From: Pseudomonas eucalypticola
Lineage (GTDB): Bacteria > Pseudomonadota > Gammaproteobacteria > Pseudomonadales > Pseudomonadaceae
Length of the DNA: 64,000 nucleotides
Assembly: GCF_013374995.1 (NCBI RefSeq)
Contig: NZ_CP056030.1
Span: 2,760,501-2,824,500 of the forward strand
Direction of reading: 5' to 3'
Shown here: in pieces, positions 55,537-63,234 of the stretch
How the letters are laid out: each line of letters begins with the position of its first letter
How positions within the stretch are numbered: the first letter of the stretch is position 1
Made by a program: the position numbers and the translations under genes
The notes under the pieces: generated by a model
What the model saw: the letters and a program-made list of their open reading frames with translations, nothing else
The model's database searches: none
Told to the model about the DNA's origin: nothing

Positions 55537-57753
55537 ATGAGCAATGACACACCCGAACGCCCCGGCTTGCCCGAGCGCCTTCCCGATGTCTTTCTGCCAC
55601 CGCGTGTAGAGGGCACGCTACCCGACCTGCCGGGCGAAACCAACTTGCTGCCGATCAGCTTGCTAAGCGCCGCGCTTCGGGTCGAGTTCGATCAGTGGGG
55701 GGCTGCGCCGATCAGCCCTGGCGAATTTCCTGCCACGGTTCATCCCTATTGGGATACGCACGCGCTGCCCACCAAAACTTTTCAGTACCCTTTCGATACG
55801 TCCGAGCTGTATTTCCTTGTGCCGGAGTACCTGCTGGCGGTCGAAGGGCCTCACCGCATCAAGTACCGCATCGCTTCGGAGCTCTACGACGACGAATCCG
55901 AAGTCACCACTGTGCTGATCGACTGGCGGGCACCGTCGTTCAACGCCATCCCCGGGATCGTATTGCTGCCCCCTGAAGTCATCGCCAACGGTATCACTGA
56001 AGAATACCTGGCGGATAATGGCGGCCTGTTGACCGTGGACATTCCCCATTACAGTGGCACCAAGACCGAAGACCAGATCGAATTCTACTGGCAGCACGTC
56101 CCGATACAACCCGGCGACGATTTGATCTTCTTCACCCACACGGTCACGGCGGACGAGGCTGAGCAGGCACAAAACGACCCGGCGAGCCGTATCACGGTGA
56201 ACATTCCCGAGGCGGTCATCAAGGCCAGAGGCCAGGGCGACTTCGTGGTGAAATACCTGCTCAAGGATCGAGCTGGCAATACCAGCGTCTATTCTCAGGG
56301 CACGCCCGTGACGGTGGATTTCACAGTCACGCCGGTGTTGGCTGCGCCTCAGGTGCCTGCCTTCAACGACGGTTTGATCAACCGTGCGGACAGCTTGAAC
56401 GGTGTGCAGGTGCAGATCGGCCGCTATGAATGGAGATCGGGTGACAGGTTTGTCGTCCATTGGGGGGCGCAAACGTCATTCGAGACCTCGGTGGGCAACA
56501 GCCCGGTATTTCCGTTACTCCATCTGGTGCCTTGGGAAGTGTTGACCGTCAACGGCACCAGTGCCCGCGAAACCGTCCCAGTGGCCTTCAGCATCCTGCG
56601 CGGGCCACGTCGTTGGCGATCACCCGAACTGAGCGTGGTGCTCGACCTTACCGTGGCCGGGCCAATCAACCCTGACCCCAACCCTGTCAATCCCCGCCTG
56701 GCGAGGGTCACGGTGAAGGGCAGGGGCGGGGATAATCGGATCGGGGACGAGGACGTCGGCACGCAAGTGAAGGTTGAACTCGCGCTCTACCCCGACCCTA
56801 ACCCAGGGGAGGAACTGCGCCTGTACTGGGGGCAACTGGCCGAGCCGGTTGCCCGCTACACGGTGAACGCCAGCGATGCGGGAGGCGACATCCTGGAGTT
56901 TTTCGTACCCTGGCAGCGTGTGGTCGACGCTGGTGTCAGCGCGGCCATGCCAGTGCGCTACCTCACCTTCAACGGGGTGAATAGCCAGCAGTCCGAGGAC
57001 ACGCTCGTCACTATCAGTTTCAGTGTGATCGAGCCGACGTTGCCCAAGGTATTTTACCCCAAGCCTGAAGGGGCGCCGCACAACTGGGATGAACGTATTC
57101 CGCAGTTCAACTGCGCCGTCAAACCGTGGAGAGGAATGACAGTGTATTTACCAGCGGACCCGCGGTTCGTGGCCGGGGCGCGCATTGTTTTTCATTGGCA
57201 GGGGTACTACAGGGAAAACCTGACTAACTCTGGTCATGAGTCATTCTACGTGGGGGATGACTTTGAGGTGGGCCCGCTGGACGCGAGTGCTGCCCGCGAT
57301 GGCGTGACCTTCACGTTGCCGGCCTCGCGCTTCAAGGACCTGATCGAGCCGATCGGCTTCAAGGGTGTCAGTACCCCTATCCAGGACCAAAATGGTTCCG
57401 CAGAAATGTGGTACACGCTTTACCGGGAGGGGCAGGTGCCGATTACCAACAAACGAAGAGAGAACTATGCGCGTATCAGCTTGATCCCCCCGGGGGCAAA
57501 TGCCCGTGTGACCGGGATAACTATCAGGATGATGATAGCTGGTGCCAGGCTGCCACTGGCCTCGAGGTTCATGCCCAAGGGTGGCTATCCACGTTACTGG
57601 ACCGCTTGCGCCGCTGGTTGCGAGGGGTGTAAAAGGCGGGCGTCGCTTGCAAAACATCGCGTCACGGGCGCTTCCCCTGTCTCAGTTCATCAGCCCTGCG
57701 GCGATGTTGATGGAAAACCCCAGTATCGCCGTGTTGAACAGGAAACCGATTAG
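55537..57753 (+). CDS. Ig-fold-type repeat protein C with 3' frameshift
   Basis: 738 residues as read, from ATG 55537 (GAGG upstream; an ATG at 55525 would add four). It parallels protein B from [12 protein letters not shown] to MWYTLYREG. At about 57487-57497 a CCCCCC-GGGGG tract is followed by an out-of-frame tail of about 80 residues that runs 72 bases into the 3' end of the convergent DUF1345 gene. Adding one base restores the frame [20 protein letters not shown], matching B's CPCRREDYLEDSAWC, and ends at 57632 after [17 protein letters not shown] one-base loss in the tract is therefore likely, by mutation, slippage or sequencing error. Otherwise function and location are as unknown as for B. 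Confidence 0.75.
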   Translation: MSNDTPERPGLPERLPDVFLPPRVEGTLPDLPGETNLLPISLLSAALRVEFDQWGAAPISPGEFPATVHPYWDTHALPTKTFQYPFDTSELYFLVPEYLLAVEGPHRIKYRIASELYDDESEVTTVLIDWRAPSFNAIPGIVLLPPEVIANGITEEYLADNGGLLTVDIPHYSGTKTEDQIEFYWQHVPIQPGDDLIFFTHTVTADEAEQAQNDPASRITVNIPEAVIKARGQGDFVVKYLLKDRAGNTSVYSQGTPVTVDFTVTPVLAAPQVPAFNDGLINRADSLNGVQVQIGRYEWRSGDRFVVHWGAQTSFETSVGNSPVFPLLHLVPWEVLTVNGTSARETVPVAFSILRGPRRWRSPELSVVLDLTVAGPINPDPNPVNPRLARVTVKGRGGDNRIGDEDVGTQVKVELALYPDPNPGEELRLYWGQLAEPVARYTVNASDAGGDILEFFVPWQRVVDAGVSAAMPVRYLTFNGVNSQQSEDTLVTISFSVIEPTLPKVFYPKPEGAPHNWDERIPQFNCAVKPWRGMTVYLPADPRFVAGARIVFHWQGYYRENLTNSGHESFYVGDDFEVGPLDASAARDGVTFTLPASRFKDLIEPIGFKGVSTPIQDQNGSAEMWYTLYREGQVPITNKRRENYARISLIPPGANARVTGITIRMMIAGARLPLASRFMPKGGYPRYWTACAAGCEGCKRRASLAKHRVTGASPVSVHQPCGDVDGKPQYRRVEQETD

Positions 57754-58326
57754 CGAATGCCCCAGCACCACGCGCCGCAACCCTTTGGTGGCGACGCCCA
57801 CGTCGGAGGTCTGGACCGCCACGCTGATGGTGAAGGAAAAATACAGGAAGTCCCAGTAATCGGGCGTGGTCTCGCCATCGGCAAACCGCAGGGGGGCGTC
57901 GTGGCCGTCGTTCAAGTAAAACAGCCGTGCGTAATGCAGGGCGAATATGACCCCTGTCAGTAGCCAGGAACCCACCACTGTCAGCCCGGTGAACGCGTAG
58001 TGCAAACCGCGTACGTCGGGCGGCAGCTGCTTGCCACCGGCCAGTTCGAAACCAATCGCCGCCAGGCTGGCGATGGCGGCGATGCAGACGGTCACCAGCA
58101 CCCATCCCGCGTTTTCATCCTCCTGCTGAGCGGTTTGCTGCACTTTTTCCGCCGTGGCATGGGTGGCCAGCCACGCCATCAAGAGCAGGTAACACCACAC
58201 GCCGGCGTTCCAGCCAATGAGGATGCGCATCACCAGGTCGGCAGGGACCAGGACGCTGGCGACCACCCCAATGGCAGCAGCGCTGGACAGGCGTGGGTGG
58301 GTGCGGGGCAGGCTGGGCAGGGCCAT
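57682..58326 (-). CDS. DUF1345 integral membrane protein
   Basis: 214 residues with four to five predicted helices ([58 protein letters not shown]). The family hallmark [17 protein letters not shown], following [10 protein letters not shown], is near residue 165. The biochemical role of DUF1345 is unknown; the motif has been compared with ion-channel pore helices. It is convergent with gene C. Confidence 0.85.
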   Translation of the reverse strand: MALPSLPRTHPRLSSAAAIGVVASVLVPADLVMRILIGWNAGVWCYLLLMAWLATHATAEKVQQTAQQEDENAGWVLVTVCIAAIASLAAIGFELAGGKQLPPDVRGLHYAFTGLTVVGSWLLTGVIFALHYARLFYLNDGHDAPLRFADGETTPDYWDFLYFSFTISVAVQTSDVGVATKGLRRVVLGHSLIGFLFNTAILGFSINIAAGLMN

Positions 58327-58405
58327 GGATATCCTTGAAGGGCCATGTCGCAGGCATAGCCGAATAGGTTGCAGAGGAGGGCGTACACTTTTTTTCAGTG
58401 CGTGT

Positions 58406-58427
58406 CACCTGTCAGATCTACCAGTAG
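58406..58427 (+). promoter_or_regulatory. Strongest lux-box-like element of the window
   Basis: The 16-base core CTGTCAGATCTACCAG (58409-58424) is palindromic at 12 of 16 positions, with the central AGATCT typical of pseudomonad lux/las boxes. A GAATGT hexamer is centred 36 bases downstream of the box centre. Confidence 0.65.
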
Positions 58428-58452
58428 CCAAGCACGCTGTTTGCGCGTTGAA

Positions 58453-58470
58453 TGTAGGAATTGTCCTACA
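58453..58470. promoter_or_regulatory. Palindrome over the presumed transcription start
   Basis: TGTAGGAATTGTCCTACA has seven-base perfect arms. It overlaps the -10-like GAATGT. It resembles the GacA box TGTAAG-N6-CTTACA with one symmetrical change per arm, but it could equally be a repressor operator or an RNA hairpin. Confidence 0.4.
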
Positions 58471-58483
58471 AGGAACGTCCGAT

Positions 58484-58666
58484 ATGAGCACAGTAGATAC
58501 CTCCAATGAGTCCTCATTGTTGCTGGGCCTGATGAGCCAGGCGCGCCTGTTCCAAGGCGTACGCGACGTCCGCCGGCCAGCGAGCAACGAGGCGGCGTTC
58601 GACCGCGATGGGCGCGACGCCGGCCTGGAGCCGTCGCGTCCCGTTCAACCTCACGAACCCGAATAA
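58484..58666 (+). CDS. Small 60-residue protein behind the strongest lux-like box
   Basis: ATG 58484 has an AAGGA site 11 bases upstream. The product (MSTVDTSNESSLLLGLMSQA...) starts Ser/Thr-rich and becomes Arg/Asp-rich. In another frame an open stretch continues from about 58608 to 58769 with a protein-like composition (NPNKGKRHEPWSLGRRQWF), so the gene may be a frameshifted longer one. No family is recognised. The promoter and ribosome site argue that something is expressed here. Confidence 0.45.
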   Translation: MSTVDTSNESSLLLGLMSQARLFQGVRDVRRPASNEAAFDRDGRDAGLEPSRPVQPHEPE

Positions 58667-58796
58667 AGGCAAGCGACACGAACCTTGGAGCCTCGGGCGC
58701 AGGCAATGGTTCGCTGAACACGCTGCGCTTTTTACCAGTTACGTGGCGGCCACCAACGGCCTTCAATGACGGCTTCCCCGTCTATTGGAGCGCTAC

Positions 58797-59972
58797 ATGG
58801 ATTTTTTCACCTTTACCCTCATTGGCCTGTTCACCGGCGCGATGGGTGGCTGGGCCGCCTTCGCGTTCGGTAGCAAGACAGGCAAGGTCATTGCGGGGTC
58901 GGCGAGCCTCAGCGCGGCGGCGCTGGAGGCCGATTCGGCGCTCAAGGGTTTCATCGGCTACGGCCACGATTCCGGCCAGCTGGTACTGAGCCTGTGCGGC
59001 GCGTACGTCGTTGGCTTCATCGCCACCATCGTGTTGCTGACGCGCATGTTGCTGCAACAGGACTCACGCTACCGCATTACCCTGATCGACGTCGTCTTCG
59101 GCAACAACCGTGCCCTGGACGCTTACCACGAAGCCAAGCGCGTTGAGCTGGAAGGCCTGCTTGAACGGGAATTGAATGTAGGCGCCCTGCAACAGGAAAG
59201 CCAGCTACTGGATGCGCGCAAACGTGCACTGGACGAGCAGGGCCGCGCCTTGCAGCTGGAAATGGAAGAGGCACGCAAGGTGCTGCACGCGCGGGATGAA
59301 CTGGTGGGTGGCCAACCTAGCCTGAGCTTGCCCCATGGGTATCGCCTGCCGATCAAGCCTGTGTTCCTGCAACTGCTGCCACACTATGTGGCGAGGATGT
59401 GCCAGTTTCATCGGGGGCTCAAGCAACTGACCGCTCGGTTCCTGGCGGACGCGCCTACAGCCGTCAACGGCGTCGACCTGTTCGATGCCTACCTGATGGC
59501 AGTGGCGGGTTGCATCAAACAGCACCTGTTCGACCAGCATGGACCGGTGGTCGATGACGAGGTGCGGGTGCATTTTCGCCGCTTCGACCCTGGCGAGCGC
59601 CTGTACAGGGGCCACGTGGTGCATGGGGACGCGGGCCGGGCGTTGACCCCGCTAGGCAGCGACAGTGGGCTGATCGCCTTGTCGCGCCAGACCGGGCGAA
59701 GCCTGGTGTACTCGGTCAACCGCCAGGCCGCGGTGAGCACCGCGAGTGCACACTGGTGGCAGGATTACCTCACGTATGTGTTCGACAGCATCATCGAGCA
59801 TGGTGAGCCGGCCTACACGTTGGGGATCTCGGTGCGACACGCTGCGGTGCATTCCGGGATGCTCTATTTCCTCAGTTTCAATCAATGGGAGCACGGCCTG
59901 CAGCAGGACCTGAGCACTGTGCATCGAGCGCTGATCGGCCGCATGAATTCCTACGGGGAATCCACTGCATAA
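58797..59972 (+). CDS. Two-helix membrane protein with coiled coil and large soluble domain
   Basis: 391 residues from ATG 58797 with TTGGAG upstream. TM1 (FTFTLIGLFTGAMGGWAAFAF) and TM2 (LVLSLCGAYVVGFIATIVLL) enclose a loop of about 45 residues. A charged helix rich in Glu/Arg (about 115-180, ELEGLLERELNVGALQQE) is probably a coiled coil. The C-terminal 200 residues contain DSGLIALSRQTGRSLVYSVN and SGMLYFLSFNQW, a pattern reminiscent of GAF-like sensor domains. It may be a membrane-anchored sensor or assembly factor. It follows the small gene by 130 bases, so co-transcription from the lux-like promoter is possible. Confidence 0.65.
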   Translation: MDFFTFTLIGLFTGAMGGWAAFAFGSKTGKVIAGSASLSAAALEADSALKGFIGYGHDSGQLVLSLCGAYVVGFIATIVLLTRMLLQQDSRYRITLIDVVFGNNRALDAYHEAKRVELEGLLERELNVGALQQESQLLDARKRALDEQGRALQLEMEEARKVLHARDELVGGQPSLSLPHGYRLPIKPVFLQLLPHYVARMCQFHRGLKQLTARFLADAPTAVNGVDLFDAYLMAVAGCIKQHLFDQHGPVVDDEVRVHFRRFDPGERLYRGHVVHGDAGRALTPLGSDSGLIALSRQTGRSLVYSVNRQAAVSTASAHWWQDYLTYVFDSIIEHGEPAYTLGISVRHAAVHSGMLYFLSFNQWEHGLQQDLSTVHRALIGRMNSYGESTA

Positions 59973-60039
59973 AAAACATGAATTTTATTTATGGGGGGCG
60001 CGCACGATAGCGTAGGGCTACCTGAGAGGAGAGCCCTGC

Positions 60040-61290
60040 ATGGATTCAAATGACCACGAGCAGCACTGGCAACGCAACCTGGCCGTGTGCGTCTTCGGCG
60101 CGTTCACCACCATCGTCGCCATGACCCTGCTCCTTCCGTTCCTGCCGCTGTACGTCCAGAGCCTGGAGGTGAGCGACCCGGCGGCCATCGTGCAGTGGTC
60201 CGGGGTAGCGTTTGGTGCCACGTTTCTTTCCGCCGCGCTGACCGCGCCGCTGTGGGGCCGTTTGGGTGACCGCTACGGGCGCAAGCTGATGCTGATTCGG
60301 GCCAGCCTTGGCATGGCCATCGCCATGTCGCTGATCGGCCTGGCCGAGACGATCTGGCAACTGGTGTTGCTGCGGTTGCTGGCTGGACTGCTGGGCGGCT
60401 ATGCCTCAGGGGCAACGATCCTGGTGGCCACCCAGACCCCCAAGGCCCGTTCAGGCTGGGCGCTGGGGGTGTTGTCCTCCGGCATCATGGCGGGCAGCCT
60501 GGCGGGCCCCCTGATCGGCGGGGCGCTGCCACCGCTAGTGGGCATCCGCGCCACGTTTTTCCTGGCCGGCGCGGTTATTTTCCTGGCGTTCCTGGCCACC
60601 ACCTTTCTGCTCAAGGAAGTGCCGCGGCCAAGACCTGTCACGGGGGGCAAGGGCACCGTTCCCGCGGCCCGGGTCGCTAACCTGGCGCCCGTGCTGGCGA
60701 TGTTCGGCGTGGCGTGCCTGGTGACGTTTTCCAACATGTCCATCGAGCCCATCATCACCGTGTACCTGATGCAACTGGGCGCGGCCAACGTCACGATGGC
60801 AGCTGGGCTGGTGATGTCGGCGGCCGCCCTGGGCAGCATTCTTTCGGCCTCGCGCCTGGGCAGGCTGGCCGACCGCGTGGGGCACTGGAAGGTGGTGATC
60901 GCCTGCCTGGTGGCGGCCGCCCTGTTGCTCATTCCCCAGGCGCTGGTGACCCAGCCCTGGCAATTGATGGTACTGCGCTTGCTGATGGGCGTGGCGCTGG
61001 GCGGGTTGTTGCCGTGCATCGCCAGCATCATCCGCCATTCGGTGCCCGAAGGCGTGGCGGGGCGCATGCTGGGCTATTCCACCTCGAGCCAGTACGCCGG
61101 GCAGGTACTGGGGCCATTGGCGGGGGGGTACCTGGGCGGGCACGTGGGCATGCGGGTGGTGTTTATCGTCACCTGTGCGCTGATGGCGCTGGGGGCGGTG
61201 ATCACCGCCCTCGCACGCCCGCGGCCCCAGGTGTCAGAAGGACATGGCGACGGCGAAGAACACGCCGCAGGCCACCACCACGTAAAGTGA
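60040..61290 (+). CDS. MFS multidrug efflux transporter (MdtG-like)
   Basis: 416 residues from ATG 60040 behind GAGAGGAG. The protein has twelve predicted helices. The helix 2-3 motif is GRLGDRYGRKLMLI and the antiporter motif in helix 5 reads LSSGIMAGSLAGPLIGG. The half-repeat motif SRLGRLADRVGHWK follows helix 8. These marks place it with DHA1 drug:proton antiporters. The C-terminal tail is His/Glu-rich (EEHAAGHHH), which might bind metal. Drug specificity is unknown. An AT-rich promoter region lies at 59973-60020. Confidence 0.85.
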   Translation: MDSNDHEQHWQRNLAVCVFGAFTTIVAMTLLLPFLPLYVQSLEVSDPAAIVQWSGVAFGATFLSAALTAPLWGRLGDRYGRKLMLIRASLGMAIAMSLIGLAETIWQLVLLRLLAGLLGGYASGATILVATQTPKARSGWALGVLSSGIMAGSLAGPLIGGALPPLVGIRATFFLAGAVIFLAFLATTFLLKEVPRPRPVTGGKGTVPAARVANLAPVLAMFGVACLVTFSNMSIEPIITVYLMQLGAANVTMAAGLVMSAAALGSILSASRLGRLADRVGHWKVVIACLVAAALLLIPQALVTQPWQLMVLRLLMGVALGGLLPCIASIIRHSVPEGVAGRMLGYSTSSQYAGQVLGPLAGGYLGGHVGMRVVFIVTCALMALGAVITALARPRPQVSEGHGDGEEHAAGHHHVK

Positions 61291-61326
61291 AAACCTGATC
61301 AGTTCCTTCACGCCGAACTCTTGCAT
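61234..61326 (-). CDS. 30-residue single-pass membrane peptide
   Basis: ATG 61326 has a GGGAG ribosome site nine bases upstream. The product is MQEFGVKELIRFS followed by LYVVVACGVFFAVAMSF: a short amphipathic start and one hydrophobic helix. It is antisense to the last 57 bases of the MFS gene. The ribosome site and the clean helix suggest a real small membrane protein rather than chance. Function unknown. Confidence 0.5.
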   Translation of the reverse strand: MQEFGVKELIRFSLYVVVACGVFFAVAMSF

Positions 61327-61437
61327 CGCTTGAACTCCCGTATCGCTGTGCTGGTGAGTTCACTATGCGCTGCGCCGGGTGAAGGACACCAGATTCAGAA
61401 ACGCGAGAAAAAACCGGATCAGATGGCCTGTCGACCG

Positions 61438-62232
61438 CTACGCCAGGCTGTCGACCACGCCGCCGTCCACGCGCAGCGCCGCGCCGGTGGTGGCGCTTGC
61501 TTGCGGCGAGGCGATGTAGACGACCATGTTCGCCACTTCTTCCATGCTCGCCGCGCGCTGGATGATCGAGGTCGGGCGGTTTTTCATGACGAACGCCGCC
61601 GCGGTCTTTTCCAGCGACTCGCCACTGGCGGCCTGTTCGTCCTTGAGCATGTCTTGCAGGCCCTCGGACAAGGTAGGCCCCGGCAGGATGGCGTTGACCG
61701 TCACCCCGGTGCCGGCCATGCGCTTGGCCAAGCCGCGGGACACCGACAGGTTGGAGGTCTTGGTGAAGCCGTAGTGGATCATGTCGGCCGGAATGTTCAG
61801 CGCAGACTCCGAGGAGATGAACAGCACCCGGCCCCAGCCCTTTTGCGCCATGCCGGGCAGGTAGGCGCGCGACAAGCGAACACCGGACATCACGTTCACT
61901 TGAAAGAACCGTTCCCACTCATCGTCCGGGGTGTCGAAAAAGTCCTGCGGGCCGTAGACCCCCACGTTATTGACCAGGATATCCACCTCGGGTAAATGAG
62001 CGATGGCTTGCCGGCACCCTTCGGCGCTGCCTACGTCGGCGGTCAGCCCTTGCACCTGGGCACCGCTGACCGCCTGCTGCAACTTGGCGACGGCGGCGTC
62101 CACCGCGGGGGCCTTGCGGCCATTTATCACCACCTTGGCGCCGGCCTCGGCCAGCCCCAGGGCAATGGCGAAACCGATACCTTGGGTGGAGCCGGTAACC
62201 AGGGCGGTCTTGCCGTGCAGATCGATGTTCAT
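61438..62232 (-). CDS. Short-chain dehydrogenase/reductase
   Basis: 264 residues from ATG 62232 with GGAG upstream. The cofactor motif is TGSTQGIGFAIA at residues 13-24, NNVG occurs near 92, and the catalytic set is Ser in FISSESAL and YGFTK. The C-terminal end carries the common IASPQASATTGAALRVDGG. Substrate cannot be predicted. It is 111 bases from the small membrane peptide gene on the same strand and 73 bases after the Nudix gene. Confidence 0.88.
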   Translation of the reverse strand: MNIDLHGKTALVTGSTQGIGFAIALGLAEAGAKVVINGRKAPAVDAAVAKLQQAVSGAQVQGLTADVGSAEGCRQAIAHLPEVDILVNNVGVYGPQDFFDTPDDEWERFFQVNVMSGVRLSRAYLPGMAQKGWGRVLFISSESALNIPADMIHYGFTKTSNLSVSRGLAKRMAGTGVTVNAILPGPTLSEGLQDMLKDEQAASGESLEKTAAAFVMKNRPTSIIQRAASMEEVANMVVYIASPQASATTGAALRVDGGVVDSLA

Positions 62233-62305
62233 GGCGCTGTCTCCAAGCAATGGGCGATAGCATCATGACCGGCCAGGGGCGCCAGCGTTCCATGCGCCAC
62301 GGTGA

Positions 62306-62665
62306 TCAGGCTGCGCGAAGGGTCTTGATGATTGCGCGGGCGTTGGGGGTCAGGCGCAGTTCATGCAATTGGCGGCGGTGCTGCCAGCGGCATTCGGCGA
62401 TTTCGTTCTGCGCCTTGGGCTGGGCATTGTCGGCCAGCCGTGCTTCGAACAGATGATGCAAGGTGTCATCGCTTTCGTAGGCTCCCAGGAACACCAGCTC
62501 CACCACCAGCAGGCCGGTTTCTTCCTGCAGTTCACGGGCGGCCGCCGCCGCTGGGCTTTCGTTCTTTTCGATCTTGCCGCCTGGCAGGTTCCAGCGCGAC
62601 TTGGCTTTGCGCACGTAAAGGATCTGGTCTTCACGGCGGCAGATGAGGGTGGCACGCTCTTTCAT
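62306..62665 (-). CDS. Nudix hydrolase
   Basis: 119 residues. The complete Nudix box G-x5-E-x7-REU-x-EE-x-G-U is present, from GGKIEKNE to RELQEETGLL, at about residues 29-51. The protein is a minimal single domain. Members cleave nucleoside diphosphates linked to another group and often remove oxidised nucleotides. The small size and lack of extra motifs leave the substrate open. Confidence 0.9.
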   Translation of the reverse strand: MKERATLICRREDQILYVRKAKSRWNLPGGKIEKNESPAAAAARELQEETGLLVVELVFLGAYESDDTLHHLFEARLADNAQPKAQNEIAECRWQHRRQLHELRLTPNARAIIKTLRAA

Positions 62666-62902
62666 GGTGCGGGTTTCCTTCTTGCCTCAGCACAATGCCC
62701 GCTGATGGGCACTGATACTGTCACAAATTCGTCATATCCTTGACTGAAGCATTAAGAATGCCAAGTCATTATGACAAAGACTCGGTGAGGTACCGGTCGT
62801 TCGGCGCATTGCCAGAAAAAAACGCGACCGGCCGGCTGCTGTCACACAAATTGCAGGTGCTCGACGCTAAAGTGAAGAAAAACAACAATAAGGAGGCCGC
62901 CC

Positions 62903-63136
62903 ATGAGCTGCTTGATATGCGCGGGAAGCGCGGAAGATCTGCAGTGCGAAGGTGAATGGGAAGAGCGTCATTGTCCCGAGTGTGGCCGTTACCGCATGTC
63001 CCATGAATTGGTGCTCACCCTGATGGAACAGGGGCAGATATTCGATGTGCACAAGATGCGCGCCTGGTTGCAGGCGCAGCGGCACCATTGTCAGGTGCCG
63101 AGCGTGGAGATCCATGAAGCGTTGCTGGTGCCATGA
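62903..63136 (+). CDS. Small zinc-ribbon-like protein
   Basis: 77 residues starting at ATG 62903 with a perfect AAGGAGG site. Two Cys pairs (CLIC near residue 3-6 and HCPECGRY near 24-28) with a single Cys between them could bind zinc. The C-terminal half is helical. No known function; the strong ribosome site suggests good expression. Confidence 0.75.
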   Translation: MSCLICAGSAEDLQCEGEWEERHCPECGRYRMSHELVLTLMEQGQIFDVHKMRAWLQAQRHHCQVPSVEIHEALLVP

Positions 63137-63234
63137 CGTGGGAAAGCCAATGGCGGCTTCCCAGGTCTTTAGGTGCAACAGCGGGGCGCCTGGTAGCGCG
63201 TGGCGTTCTTGACGCGGCCGGGTCCGCTGCGGGG

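Noticed and set aside
57630..57753. C-terminal tail of protein C as a true new domain
   Set aside because: The tail overlaps the convergent DUF1345 gene, and the alternative frame restores a motif conserved in the paralogue.
62740..62955. 71-codon frame before the zinc-ribbon-like gene
   Set aside because: Overlaps the start of a gene with a perfect ribosome site, has only weak initiation signals, and no recognisable family; possible but not supported.
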